From NCBI RefSeq assembly GCF_000829825.1, contig NZ_JXSL01000024.1, forward strand, positions 54,604-118,603: a stretch of 64,000 bases of DNA, in the 5' to 3' direction. The DNA is from Paramagnetospirillum magnetotacticum MS-1 (GTDB taxonomy: Bacteria; Pseudomonadota; Alphaproteobacteria; Rhodospirillales; Magnetospirillaceae). The notes beneath the pieces are model-generated. The model did not search any database, was not told where the DNA came from, and saw only the letters and a program-made list of their open reading frames with translations. Shown one piece after another: positions 1-8,144 of the stretch; the first letter of the stretch is position 1; each line of letters opens with the position of its first letter. The position numbers and the translations under genes are program-made.

Positions 1-94
1 CGAGGCCGACGCAAGGCGCAGATTCGAGGAATGGTCCCGTCTGGGCAATTCCCTGTCCCGCCTGCGCGGCGCCAATCAGGTCGTGCTGGGGTAG
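1..94 (+). CDS. C-terminal fragment of an unidentified protein
   Basis: An open frame runs from the left edge to a TAG stop at 92-94 and ends in residues RLRGANQVVLG. It is rich in Arg, Glu and Leu, like the end of a helical domain. Only about 30 codons are inside the window, so no family can be named. A multi-hairpin repeat begins five bases after the stop, as expected for the true end of a gene. Coding is inferred from frame and context only. Confidence 0.45.
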   Translation, partial: EADARRRFEEWSRLGNSLSRLRGANQVVLG

Positions 95-99
95 TTTCT

Positions 100-148
100 G
101 TGGGCTCCGCCCACGCCCGCAAAGGGCCCAAGGCCCTTTGATCCCCTT
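100..148 (+). repeat. Multi-hairpin 3'-flank repeat, copy A
   Basis: This 49-bp element has hairpin GTGGGC-TCC-GCCCAC, then AAAGGGCC-CAA-GGCCCTTT, then ATCCCCTT. A nearly identical copy lies inverted at 1373-1421. Copy A starts 5 bases after a plus-strand stop and copy B 26 bases after a minus-strand stop, so both have the same polarity relative to the gene they follow. That fits a terminator-like or 3'-UTR element dispersed in the genome. Confidence 0.7.
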
Positions 149-215
149 GGATTATTGGGAATGGGTCGAGGGACTTAGAGCTTGTCTGAAGCAAGCTGAA
201 TCAACACCATTTCAC

Positions 216-307
216 CGTCATCCCGGCCTTGAGCCGGGATCCAGGGGGAGCAACATCAAGCGTTACTGCTCGCGACTCCTGGGTCCCGGGTCGAGCCCGG
301 GACGACG
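216..307. repeat. REP-like inverted pair of palindromes (copy 1)
   Basis: The left arm at 216-244 reads CGTCATCCCGGC, CTTGA, GCCGGGATCCAG. The right arm at 279-307 is its inverse: CTGGGTCCCGGG, TCGA, GCCCGGGACGACG. Each arm is itself a hairpin and the two together form an inverted pair, the organisation of REP/BIME elements. A sibling with the same CGTCAT...TCCA logic lies at 6548-6651. Confidence 0.75.
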
Positions 308-419
308 AGGCAAAGTGGTACAGCCTCAAGTCGGGCAGACTAAAAAGACACGACGCGACAGGTCCCCGGCGGGTGCAGGGCAGCACTCCGCGGCCTTTTC
401 TTTCATCTTCAAAGCAAAG

Positions 420-445
420 CCCCCCGGACCATGCGATCCGGGGGG
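420..445 (-). terminator. Rho-independent terminator
   Basis: A perfect 9-bp stem, CCCCCCGGA and TCCGGGGGG, surrounds an 8-base loop. On the minus strand it is followed by CTTTGCTTTG, and on the plus strand by CCTTTTCTTC. It lies 19 bases beyond the stop of the 464-1222 gene and so probably ends that transcript. Confidence 0.8.
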
Positions 446-463
446 CCTTTTCTTCAGCCGATC

Positions 464-1222
464 CTACTTCCCGAACAGGCCCTTGACCGCACCGGCCGCG
501 TCGCCGGGAACCAGGGCCTTGGCCTTGTCGCCGACCCCACCCAGCAGATTACCGAAGCTGGTGGCGGATTTCAGCGCGCCATTGACCAGGGAATCCATGA
601 CCTTCTGGGCCACCTGGGCGGAAGAAGCGCCGCCCGAATCCTTGCCGATATTGGTCAGCACGATATCGCCCAGCTTGGCCGTGCCCTCGGCGCCGGGAAT
701 GCCGCCCGCCGCCAACTTGACCTGACCGCCGGTGATGGCCAGACGCTCAATGACCAGCTTCTTTTCTTCGTCCTTGGAAGCAGTCTTGGCGGGTTCGGCC
801 TTGGCATCGCTGCCGCCATGCTTGGCGGTGAAGGCCTTCACGTTCTTCTGAATGGCGTCGATATTGCTGCCGCCTGAGGCCATCTCATAGGCCACGAAGG
901 GCGAGGCCACGGTGATGTCCTTGACCACGATGGGGTTCTTGTTGAGCGAACCGGTATCGAGCGCCAGGGCGATCTCGCCCAGCCGGATGGCGGGATCCGA
1001 CGAGAAACCGGGCGGATTGGCGACCGTCAGGCCCGCGATGGAGCCCTTGCCCTCGGACAGCGAGATTTTCACCGCGCCGACGGAAACCTTCACCCCGGTC
1101 ACCTGGGAGCCCACATCCTCGATCACCTTCTTGACGATGGAGTCCAGCGACGACAGCAGGAACACCGCCGCCCCGATGATCACCGTCACCACAACACCGG
1201 CACCAATAAGCAGCTTACGCAT
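464..1222 (-). CDS. Membrane-anchored AsmA-like hypothetical protein
   Basis: This 252-residue protein has one N-terminal membrane segment (about residues 4-26) and a long soluble part expected to be periplasmic. It carries the alternating beta pattern, with phrases such as GSIAGLTVANPPGF and GEIALALDTGSL, seen in AsmA/DUF748-type proteins of the cell envelope. It then has an Ala/Lys-rich linker (about 133-155) and an Ala/Gly-rich C-terminus. It has no cysteines and no catalytic motif that I recognise. It is transcribed alone, with a strong terminator just downstream and a repeat-containing gap upstream. The family resemblance is by eye, so the role (envelope maintenance or lipid transport) is only a guess. 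Confidence 0.75.
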   Translation of the reverse strand: MRKLLIGAGVVVTVIIGAAVFLLSSLDSIVKKVIEDVGSQVTGVKVSVGAVKISLSEGKGSIAGLTVANPPGFSSDPAIRLGEIALALDTGSLNKNPIVVKDITVASPFVAYEMASGGSNIDAIQKNVKAFTAKHGGSDAKAEPAKTASKDEEKKLVIERLAITGGQVKLAAGGIPGAEGTAKLGDIVLTNIGKDSGGASSAQVAQKVMDSLVNGALKSATSFGNLLGGVGDKAKALVPGDAAGAVKGLFGK

Positions 1223-1339
1223 GGAAAGCCCCCGACCATGATTAACGAGCGCTCAGTGTGAGCCGGGGCGCCGGGAATGTCGATAGGGCTAAGGACCGAG
1301 CCTCCCCGGCGTTAACTGCAGGGCCCGGCCCTGCACCCG

Positions 1340-1421
1340 CCAGGGACTTAGTCCCTGGACCCCATTCCGATGAAGGGGATCAAAGGGCCCAAGGCCCTTT
1401 GCGGGTGTGGGCGGAGCCCAC
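1340..1421 (-). repeat. Multi-hairpin 3'-flank repeat, copy B
   Basis: This is the inverse of copy A at 100-148. It has hairpins GTGGGC-TCC-GCCCAC and AAAGGGCC-N3-GGCCCTTT (1373-1421 on the minus strand), with a third hairpin at 1340-1358, CCAGGGAC-TTA-GTCCCTGG. It follows the stop of the aryl-CoA ligase gene by 26 bases. The position of both copies right after stop codons suggests termination or mRNA 3'-end protection. Confidence 0.7.
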
Positions 1422-1447
1422 AAAGACCTTAAACGTTAGGCGGCTCC

Positions 1448-3034
1448 CTACATCTGCGCCAAGCTGCCCCGCAGTTTGAAGCGCTGGATCTTGCCGGTGG
1501 CGGTCTTGGGAAGCGCCTCGACGAATTCGATCCAGCGGGGGTATTTGTAGGGCGCCAGCTTGGCTTTGACATAGGCCTGAAGCTGTTCCTTCAGGACTTC
1601 CGAGCCGGTCTCGCCGGGCGCCAGGACCACGAAGGCCTTGGGCTTGACCAGGCCTTCGGCGTCGGCCTCGCCGACCACGGCGGCTTCCAGAACCATTTCG
1701 TGGGAGATAAGCGCGGCCTCCACCTCGAAGGGCGAGACCCAGATGCCGCCGACCTTCAGCATGTCGTCGCCACGACCGGCATAGCGGTAATAGCCGTCTT
1801 CATCCACGTAGTATTTGTCACCCGTATGGGTCCATTCGCCACGGAAGGTCTTGAGCGACTTTTCGCGCTGGTTCCAATAGGCCACCGCCGAGCTGGGACC
1901 GCGCACCACCAGTTCACCCATCTCGCCCTGAGGAACTTCGTGCCCGTCATCGGTGCAGATCTTGAGATCGTAGCCCGGCACCGGCTTGCCCGACGTGCCG
2001 TAGCGGACCTCGCCATGGCGATTGGACAGGAAGATGTGCAGCATTTCAGTAGAACCCAGACCGTCGAGAATGGCGGCGCCGAAGCGTTCCTCCCAGCGGC
2101 GGCCCACATCCTCGGGCAAGGCTTCGCCCGCCGAGACGCAGGCGCGCAGGCGGGTGGACGAGGTTTCGCGCTTGTACTGCGGATCGGCCAGGATGGTGCC
2201 GTACAGGGTGGGCACGCCGTAGAAGATGGTGGGCTGATGATCTTTGAGGATCTTCATCACCGCTTCGGGGGTGGGACGATCCTTCAGCAGCACCGAAGTG
2301 GCGCCCACATGCAGCGAGAAGGTCATGCCGTTGCCCAGGCCATAGGCAAAGAACAGCTTGGCCGCCGAGAAGGTGACGTCGTCCTCGCGGATGCCCAGGA
2401 CCTGCTGGCCGTAATGAACGGCGGTGGCGGGCAGGTCGCGCTGGAGGTGAACGGCGCCCTTGGGCGCGCCGGTGGAACCCGAGGAGTAAAGCCAGAAGGC
2501 CACATCATCGCGGGTGGTCTCGGCGGTCTTGAGCTTGGGCTCGGCGGCCGCCATCAGGTCGGAGAGCAGCCTGTGGCCATGGCCGTTCTTGCCCGAGATG
2601 ATCACATGTTCCAGCGTGGGCAGATCAGGCAGGATGGGCTCGACCTTGTCGAACAGCTCCTCGCTGATCACCAGGACGCGGGCGCGGGAGTCCGACAGCA
2701 TGTAGCCGTAATCGCCGGTGGTCAGCAAGGTGTTCAGCGGAATGGGGACAATCCCCGCCTTGATGGCGCCCCAGAACACCGAGGGAAAATCCACGGTGTC
2801 GAGCATGATCATGGCGATGCGGTTCTCCATGTGCAGGCCCAGACCTTTGAGCGCATTGCCCGCCCGGTTCACCTTCTCGGCCAACTGGCCATAGGTGTGG
2901 CTGCCATCCGCATCGACGAAGGCCACCTTGTCGGCCCGACCGTCCTTGATGTGGCGGTCGATGAACCAGGTGGCGGCGTTATAATCGCGCGGAATGTCGA
3001 GCGCATGCTCGGACGAGGCATTGGGGGACGTCAT
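1448..3034 (-). CDS. Benzoate/4-hydroxybenzoate-type CoA ligase
   Basis: This 528-residue ANL-superfamily enzyme should form an acyl-adenylate from a carboxylic acid and ATP, then transfer it to CoA in the cytoplasm. Visible motifs are the phosphate loop YSSGSTGAPKG (about 183-193), the YGVPTLYG and GSTE core motifs, THTGDKYY, GRGDDMLK, and the C-terminal lysine motif KTATGKIQR. Length and N-terminus (RDYNAATWFIDRHI) match benzoate-CoA ligase-type enzymes (BadA/HbaA/BclA) rather than fatty-acid ligases. The ATG has AAGGAG 8 bases upstream. It is the last gene of the liv operon, 45 bases after livF, so the imported substrate is probably an aromatic or alicyclic acid. The exact acid cannot be read from sequence. 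Confidence 0.88.
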   Translation of the reverse strand: MTSPNASSEHALDIPRDYNAATWFIDRHIKDGRADKVAFVDADGSHTYGQLAEKVNRAGNALKGLGLHMENRIAMIMLDTVDFPSVFWGAIKAGIVPIPLNTLLTTGDYGYMLSDSRARVLVISEELFDKVEPILPDLPTLEHVIISGKNGHGHRLLSDLMAAAEPKLKTAETTRDDVAFWLYSSGSTGAPKGAVHLQRDLPATAVHYGQQVLGIREDDVTFSAAKLFFAYGLGNGMTFSLHVGATSVLLKDRPTPEAVMKILKDHQPTIFYGVPTLYGTILADPQYKRETSSTRLRACVSAGEALPEDVGRRWEERFGAAILDGLGSTEMLHIFLSNRHGEVRYGTSGKPVPGYDLKICTDDGHEVPQGEMGELVVRGPSSAVAYWNQREKSLKTFRGEWTHTGDKYYVDEDGYYRYAGRGDDMLKVGGIWVSPFEVEAALISHEMVLEAAVVGEADAEGLVKPKAFVVLAPGETGSEVLKEQLQAYVKAKLAPYKYPRWIEFVEALPKTATGKIQRFKLRGSLAQM

Positions 3035-3079
3035 GACGTATTCTCCTTCCTCTCAATCATTTTGCGACTGCTTTGTCGG

Positions 3080-3790
3080 TCACAATCCGATATGCCGTTC
3101 GAGTATGCTCGAATCGCTTTTCAGTTGCTGTGGGCCGCCATCGAACACCACCTCGCCCTTGACGAGGATGACATGACGGTCGGCGAGGTCCAAGAGGACC
3201 CCCACATTCTTGTCCACCACGATGGTGGCGATGCCGGTTTCCTTGACATGGCGCACCACCCGCCAGATTTCGCGGCGGATGAGCGGGGCTAAGCCCTCGG
3301 TGGCCTCGTCCAGGATCAGCAGATGGGGATTGGTCATGAGCGCGCGGCCGATGGACAGCATCTGCTGTTCGCCACCCGACAGATGGGTGCCCAGATTGTC
3401 CAGACGCTCGGCCAGACGGGGAAAGGTCTCCAGCACCCGCTCATAGGTCCAGTCGTCCCGCCCGTCCACGCCCTTGCGCGCCGCCATCACAAGATGCTCG
3501 CGCACGGTGAGGTTATGGAACATGCCGCGTCCTTCGGGGACATAGGCGATGCCACGGCGGATGATGGCCGAGGTCTCCTGGCCGGTCACATCCTTGCCCC
3601 GGACCGAAACCTTACCCTGGCGGGGAGTGACGATGCCCAGCAGGCTTTTCAGCAGCGTGGACTTTCCCATGCCGTTGCGGCCCATCAGCGCCAGAGTTTC
3701 GCCCTCGCCGACGCGGAAATCCACGCCATGCAGGATATGACTGGCGCCGTAATAGGTGTGCAGGCCGGAAGCCTCGAGGAAGAGTTCCAT
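3080..3790 (-). CDS. livF: Branched-chain-type ABC transporter ATPase LivF
   Basis: This 236-residue ATPase of the hydrophobic amino acid transporter family energises import from the cytoplasmic face. It shows Walker A GRNGMGKST, the signature LSGGEQQ, Walker B LLILDEA, and the family's Asn in place of the H-loop His (VVDKNVG). I start it at the ATG (MELFLEASG) that overlaps the livG stop by one base (TGATG). The frame stays open further upstream, but that part only shadows livG. It is fifth of six genes in the operon. HAAT-type systems also carry aromatic acids, and the adjacent CoA ligase favours that role here. Confidence 0.93.
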   Translation of the reverse strand: MELFLEASGLHTYYGASHILHGVDFRVGEGETLALMGRNGMGKSTLLKSLLGIVTPRQGKVSVRGKDVTGQETSAIIRRGIAYVPEGRGMFHNLTVREHLVMAARKGVDGRDDWTYERVLETFPRLAERLDNLGTHLSGGEQQMLSIGRALMTNPHLLILDEATEGLAPLIRREIWRVVRHVKETGIATIVVDKNVGVLLDLADRHVILVKGEVVFDGGPQQLKSDSSILERHIGL

Positions 3791-4554
3791 CAATAGGCCT
3801 CCGCCCCGTCGCCGAGATAGGCGTCCTGCACTGCCTTGCTGGCGCGGATCTGGTCCAAGGGCCCGCTTTCCAGCAAGGTGCCGTTGACCATCACCGACAG
3901 CACCTTGGCGATGGCGAAGACCGCGTCCATGTCGTGTTCGATGAGGATCAGGGTATAGCTGCGGGCCAGATCCTGCAGCAGACGGACCATGCCCTCGGAT
4001 TCCTCCTTGCCCATGCCAGCCAGGGGCTCGTCGAGGACCAGAACCTGGGGCGCGGTGGCCAGAACCATGGCGATCTCCAACTGACGCTGCTCGCCATAGG
4101 ACATGGTCCCCGCCATGCGCCCCGCCCTGGACGCCAGCCCGGCCCGCTCCAGGGCCTCGGACGCCCGGGCGGACACCTCGCGATAGGCGGCGGCGGGGCG
4201 CAGGAAGCGCATGGAATGGGGCAGCAGCGACTGCGCCGCCAGACGGCAATTCTCGAAGCAGGTGAAGCTGGGGAAGATATTGGTCTTCTGGTACGACCGC
4301 CCGATGCCCAGCCGCGCCACTTTGTGGGCGGGCAAGCGGGTGATGTCCGAGCCCTTGTACATCACATGGCCGCCCGAGGCGGGGAGATGCCCGGTCAGCA
4401 GGTTGACGAAGGTGCTCTTGCCCGCACCGTTAGGACCGATGATGGCGTGGGCCTCGCATTCCTTGAAGCCGATGGAGACCGCATTGACCGCGATCAGGCC
4501 GCCGAAGGACTTGGTCAGGCCCTTGGTCTCGAAAAGGAAGGGAGAGACGCTCAT
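3790..4554 (-). CDS. livG: Branched-chain-type ABC transporter ATPase LivG
   Basis: This 254-residue ATPase is the partner of LivF. It has Walker A GPNGAGKST, the long helical insert between Walker A and the signature typical of LivG (about residues 85-135), the signature MSYGEQRQ, Walker B VLVLDEPLAGM and the H-loop LIEHDMD. The ATG overlaps the livM stop by 4 bases (ATGA) and its own stop overlaps livF, so the operon is translationally coupled. Its substrate is shared with the whole transporter and is probably an aromatic or related organic acid. Confidence 0.93.
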   Translation of the reverse strand: MSVSPFLFETKGLTKSFGGLIAVNAVSIGFKECEAHAIIGPNGAGKSTFVNLLTGHLPASGGHVMYKGSDITRLPAHKVARLGIGRSYQKTNIFPSFTCFENCRLAAQSLLPHSMRFLRPAAAYREVSARASEALERAGLASRAGRMAGTMSYGEQRQLEIAMVLATAPQVLVLDEPLAGMGKEESEGMVRLLQDLARSYTLILIEHDMDAVFAIAKVLSVMVNGTLLESGPLDQIRASKAVQDAYLGDGAEAY

Positions 4555-5642
4555 GGCTCGCCCTCCCCTTTCTTGGCCGGTTCTGTTTGTCCCTCAAGCG
4601 CCGGGCGGTCGCTCTCGCTCCCTTGGCTCCTCCGCTGCGCTTCGGGCGCCTCATTGGCGCCGCGCTCGGCCAAGGCCTCACTCGTTCCACACCACTGCAA
4701 AAGCAGGCCCGCCACGCCCTTGGGCAGGGCGAGGACAATGGCGATGACCAGCGCGCCCATGGGTAGCAGCCAGTGCTCGGTCACCGCTTCCAGACCGAAA
4801 TGGGCCAGTTCCAGGATGAAGGCTCCCAGGACGGGACCGAACAGGGTGCCCATGCCGCCCAGGATGACCATGACCAGCACATGGCCCGACTGATGCCAAC
4901 CCAGCATGGCGGGACTGACGAAGCCATATTGGGTGGCGGCCAGGAATCCGGCCAACCCGGCCAGGGCGCCCGCGATGGTGAAGGCCACCAGTTTGTAGGC
5001 GGTGGGATTGAAGCCCAGGCCTCGCACCCTGCCCTCGTTGACGCCAATGGCGGCCAGGACACGGCCGAAGGGCGAGGCCAGCACCACGCGCAGTAACGCA
5101 TAGACCGCCACCAATGCGCCCAGCACGGTGAAGAAGAAGGCCTGCTTGTTCTCCAGATTGATCAGGGTGAGGCCAAAGGCCTCGACGCTGGGCTTGACGT
5201 AGATGTAAGCCCCGTCCGATCCCCCCGCCAGCTTGGAATCGTTGAAGAAATAATAGCCCATCTGGCCGAAGGCCAGGGTCACCATGATGAAGTAGATGCC
5301 AGCGGTGCGAATGGCTAGAAAGCCCACCACCGCCGAGGCCGCAGCGACAACGGCCATTGTGGCGGGCAGCGCCACCCAGACATTGGCCGCCTCGTATTGC
5401 GGGCTCAGTATTGCCAGCATATACCCGCCCAATCCGAAGAAGGCGGCATGGCCAAGACTGACCAGCCCGGCCACGCCGACCAGCAGGTCGAGGCTCATGG
5501 CCAGGATGGCCAGGATCATGATGCCGGTCAGCTTTTGCAGCAGGAAGGCGTATTTGGCGCTAAAGGCCAGCGGCCCCCAGACCGGAAACAGGGCCAGGAC
5601 CGCCAGGGCCAGCAGCAGGATCAGGGACAGCCGCCGGGTCAT
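4551..5642 (-). CDS. livM: Branched-chain-type ABC transporter permease LivM
   Basis: This 363-residue inner-membrane permease has about nine hydrophobic segments. It carries LivM hallmarks such as SLDLLVGVAGLVSLGHAAFFGLGGY and LGGMGTLFGPVLGA. The start is MTRRLSL, whose ATG overlaps the livH stop by 4 bases; the longer frame reading back into livH is a shadow. Unusually, the last 40 or so residues form a hydrophilic, Glu/Ala/Lys-rich cytoplasmic tail not needed by the fold. It pairs with LivH to form the channel. Confidence 0.92.
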   Translation of the reverse strand: MTRRLSLILLLALAVLALFPVWGPLAFSAKYAFLLQKLTGIMILAILAMSLDLLVGVAGLVSLGHAAFFGLGGYMLAILSPQYEAANVWVALPATMAVVAAASAVVGFLAIRTAGIYFIMVTLAFGQMGYYFFNDSKLAGGSDGAYIYVKPSVEAFGLTLINLENKQAFFFTVLGALVAVYALLRVVLASPFGRVLAAIGVNEGRVRGLGFNPTAYKLVAFTIAGALAGLAGFLAATQYGFVSPAMLGWHQSGHVLVMVILGGMGTLFGPVLGAFILELAHFGLEAVTEHWLLPMGALVIAIVLALPKGVAGLLLQWCGTSEALAERGANEAPEAQRRSQGSESDRPALEGQTEPAKKGEGEP

Positions 5643-6499
5643 GCGAACAACCCTCTCGGCTTCCACAACAGCACCGCCGCCATGACGCCATAGACGGTGA
5701 AGCTGGCGAAATCGGGAACGAAGACCTTGCCGAAAGTGTCGGCCAGACCGATCAACATGGCGCCGAGAAAGGCGCCCTTGATGGAGCCCACGCCGCCGAT
5801 CACCACCACCACGAAACACAGGATCAGGACGGAATCGCCCATGCCCGGCGCCACCGAGGTGATGGGGGTCGAGATGGCGCCTGCCAGCCCGGCCAGGGCG
5901 GCGCCCAGAGCGAAGACCACGCCGAACAGCAGCTTCACATTGATGCCCAGCGCCGCCACCATGTCGCGGTTCGACGCACCCGCCCTCACCCACATGCCAA
6001 AACGGGTCCGCGTGATCACCAGATACATGGCCACCGCCAGCACGGCGCAGACGCCCGAAAGCATCAGGCGATAGACGGGATAGGACAAGGTATCGGTCAG
6101 CCGGATGGACCAGTTGAGCGCGGCGGGCACCGTCACGCCGTGCACATCGGCGCCCCAGATCATGCGGGTCGCCTCGTTGAAGATGAGGATCAGGCCATAG
6201 GTCAGCAACACCTGATCCAGATGGTCGCGGCGGTAAAGGGTGCGGACCAGCAGGGCCTCGATCACATAGCCGATGGCGGCGGAAATGGGCAGTGACAGCA
6301 CGACCGCCGCCGTCAGGCTGCCCGTGGTCCGGGCCAGCCAATAGGCCAGATAGGCACCCAGCATATAGAAGGCGCCGTGGGCCAGATTGATGATGCCCAT
6401 GATGCCGAAGATCAGGGTCAGCCCCGAGGCGACCAGGAACAGCAGCAGCCCGTACTGGACGCCGTTCAGCACCTGAATCAGAAAAAACCAGAAATCCAT
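5639..6499 (-). CDS. livH: Branched-chain-type ABC transporter permease LivH
   Basis: This 286-residue inner-membrane permease begins MDFWFFLIQVLNGVQYGLLLF, the usual LivH N-terminus, and contains the family motifs GLTLIFGIMGIINLAHGAFY and GGVGSIKGAFLGA. The frame is open 42 codons further upstream, but that segment translates the REP-like palindrome at 6548-6651, so the internal ATG at 6499 is the better start. It follows livK after a 179-bp gap and its stop overlaps livM. Confidence 0.92.
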   Translation of the reverse strand: MDFWFFLIQVLNGVQYGLLLFLVASGLTLIFGIMGIINLAHGAFYMLGAYLAYWLARTTGSLTAAVVLSLPISAAIGYVIEALLVRTLYRRDHLDQVLLTYGLILIFNEATRMIWGADVHGVTVPAALNWSIRLTDTLSYPVYRLMLSGVCAVLAVAMYLVITRTRFGMWVRAGASNRDMVAALGINVKLLFGVVFALGAALAGLAGAISTPITSVAPGMGDSVLILCFVVVVIGGVGSIKGAFLGAMLIGLADTFGKVFVPDFASFTVYGVMAAVLLWKPRGLFA

Positions 6500-6547
6500 C
6501 GTGGCTCCAGACCGCCAGAAACCGACCAGCTCTTGAACGCCCTTTCT

Positions 6548-6651
6548 CGTCACCCCCGCGCAAGCGGGGGTCCATGCCCGACACCTTCCGATCCCAACCA
6601 CAAGGGGTGAAGTGGAAGGCCACATGGATTCCCGCCTGCGCGGGAATGACG
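6548..6651. repeat. REP-like inverted pair of palindromes (copy 2)
   Basis: The left arm at 6548-6576 is CGTCACCCCCGCG, CAA, GCGGGGGTCCATG. The right arm at 6623-6651 is the inverse, CATGGATTCCCGC, CT, GCGCGGGAATGACG. Each arm folds on itself. It sits between livK and livH inside one operon. In enteric operons, REP elements in this position stabilise the upstream binding-protein mRNA, and a similar role is inferred here. Confidence 0.75.
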
Positions 6652-6678
6652 AAACAGGGAAAACGCCTGGCTCTGTCC

Positions 6679-7875
6679 TCAGCCCATCTTGCAGCCGATG
6701 GCGGGATCGGCCAGGGCCTTTTCCGCCACGCCGACCACCACTTCCTGGCCGCCCTTGACCTGGCGCAGATAGATGTCCTGAACCGGGTTATGGGCCTTGG
6801 ACAGGGTGAAGGTGCCGCGCGGGCTCTTGATCACCGCCTTTTCCATGGCGGCGATCAGATCAGCCTTGGCCGCGCTGTCGCCCTTGACCGCTCCCAAGCC
6901 CTGGAACATCAACTGGGCCGCGTCATAGCCCTGTACCGCATAGACATCGGCCTCCTTGGTGAAGGCCTTGCGATAGGCGGCGCGGAAGGTCTTGTTATCC
7001 GCCGTATCCAGCGCATCGGCGTAATGCAGGGTGGTGAGAACGCCCTCGGCCGCCTCGCCCTGCTCCCTCAGCACGCCGTCGGTGAGGAAACCCGGCCCCA
7101 TCAGCGGAATGGATTTAAGACCCGCCGCGGCGTAATCCTTGACGAATTTCAGCGCGCCCGATCCGGCGAAGAAGGCAAAGACGCCGTCGGGCTTCAGAGC
7201 GGCGATCTCGGTGAGATTGGCCTGAAACTCCTCTTGCGGGAAAGGCACCAGGATCTGCTTGGCCACCTTGCCGCCCGCCTTGGTGAATCCCTGTTCGAAG
7301 CCAGTCACGGCCTCTTCGCCCGCCGCGTATTTCCACGACATGGTGACCACGTTCTTCATGCCGCGATCCATGGCGACCTTGCCCATGGGATAGGCGGTCT
7401 GCCAATTGGTGAACGAGGTGCGGAAGATATTGGGAGCGCAGAGCGGACCCGTCGCGGCGCCAGCCCCGGCATTGGCGATGATGGCGATGGTGCCGGTCTC
7501 GCGTACCACCTTGACCATGCCCAGCGCCACGCCGGAATGGACCGGCCCGACCACGAAGTCGACATTCTCGCCCGTCACCAGCTTGTTGGTGTTCTCGGGC
7601 CCCTTGGCGGGATTGGATTCGTCATCAACGGCGATGAACTGCACCTCGCGGCCGCCCAGCTTGCCGCCCCGCTCTTCCAGCGCCAGCTTGAAGCCGTTGG
7701 TGATGGCCTCGCCCAGTCCGGCATAGGTGCCGGAATAGGGCAGCAGAAAGCCGACCCTGACCTTGGCGGTGTTACCGATGGCAAAGCGGGTCGGCACGAA
7801 ACCGCCCATGCCAGCAGCCACGATGGCGCCCGTGCGCAAAGCGGCGCGGCGGGAAATTCCCTTCAAATGATCCAT
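6679..7875 (-). CDS. livK: Periplasmic substrate-binding protein of the Liv-type transporter
   Basis: This 398-residue type I periplasmic binding protein (Peripla_BP_6/LivK family) captures the substrate for LivHMGF. The N-terminus SRRAALRTGAIVAAGMGG resembles a Tat-type signal with a twin arginine. Domain phrases include VGFLLPYSGTYAGLG, FIAVDDESNP, VDFVVGPVHSGVALGM and the late QGYDAAQLM. I prefer the ATG at 7875 (MDHLKG), because GGGAGG lies 6 bases upstream; the earlier in-frame ATGs overlap or precede that site. It is the first gene of the operon, and the REP-like pair downstream may keep its expression above that of the membrane parts. Confidence 0.9.
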   Translation of the reverse strand: MDHLKGISRRAALRTGAIVAAGMGGFVPTRFAIGNTAKVRVGFLLPYSGTYAGLGEAITNGFKLALEERGGKLGGREVQFIAVDDESNPAKGPENTNKLVTGENVDFVVGPVHSGVALGMVKVVRETGTIAIIANAGAGAATGPLCAPNIFRTSFTNWQTAYPMGKVAMDRGMKNVVTMSWKYAAGEEAVTGFEQGFTKAGGKVAKQILVPFPQEEFQANLTEIAALKPDGVFAFFAGSGALKFVKDYAAAGLKSIPLMGPGFLTDGVLREQGEAAEGVLTTLHYADALDTADNKTFRAAYRKAFTKEADVYAVQGYDAAQLMFQGLGAVKGDSAAKADLIAAMEKAVIKSPRGTFTLSKAHNPVQDIYLRQVKGGQEVVVGVAEKALADPAIGCKMG

Positions 7876-8027
7876 AAACATCCTCCCAGGCATGCGGACC
7901 TTATTCGGCCCGTTCCGTTGTCTCGTTGAAGAAGCCCCGGCAATCCCGGCCGCTCCTCTTCCCGCTTCTGTTCCGCTCCACCGGAACGAGGCGACACCGC
8001 ATCGGATACGGATCCATATAAATCGGC

Positions 8028-8054
8028 ATCCTAATGCGTATTTTATCCGAATGC
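8028..8054. promoter_or_regulatory. Direct repeat in the divergent livK / FAA-hydrolase promoter region
   Basis: Two copies of ATCC(T/G)AATGC lie at 8028-8037 and 8045-8054, 17 bases apart, in the 269-bp AT-richer gap between divergent livK (7875) and the hydrolase (8145). The placement fits an operator controlling both directions. No regulator is identified, and the match may be chance. Confidence 0.3.
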
Positions 8055-8144
8055 AATCTCACCCCCCTTTGAAGGGGTGTTGATCTTGACCGGCGGTCGG
8101 TCCACCATTCGCTCCATCAGATTTGACCGAAGGAGCGCGGTGCC

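Larger units (their letters stand above)
149..463. other. Intergenic stretch with REP-like palindromes and a terminator
   Basis: There is no convincing gene here. The short open frames on both strands overlap the repeats and lack ribosome binding sites. The stretch holds the paired palindromes at 216-307 and the terminator at 420-445. I see nothing else. Confidence 0.6.

Noticed and set aside
5643..6623. Reading livM back through livH as a 690-residue fusion
   Set aside because: The upstream part is out of frame with livH and Arg/Gly-rich; the ATGA overlap at 5639-5642 marks the true start.
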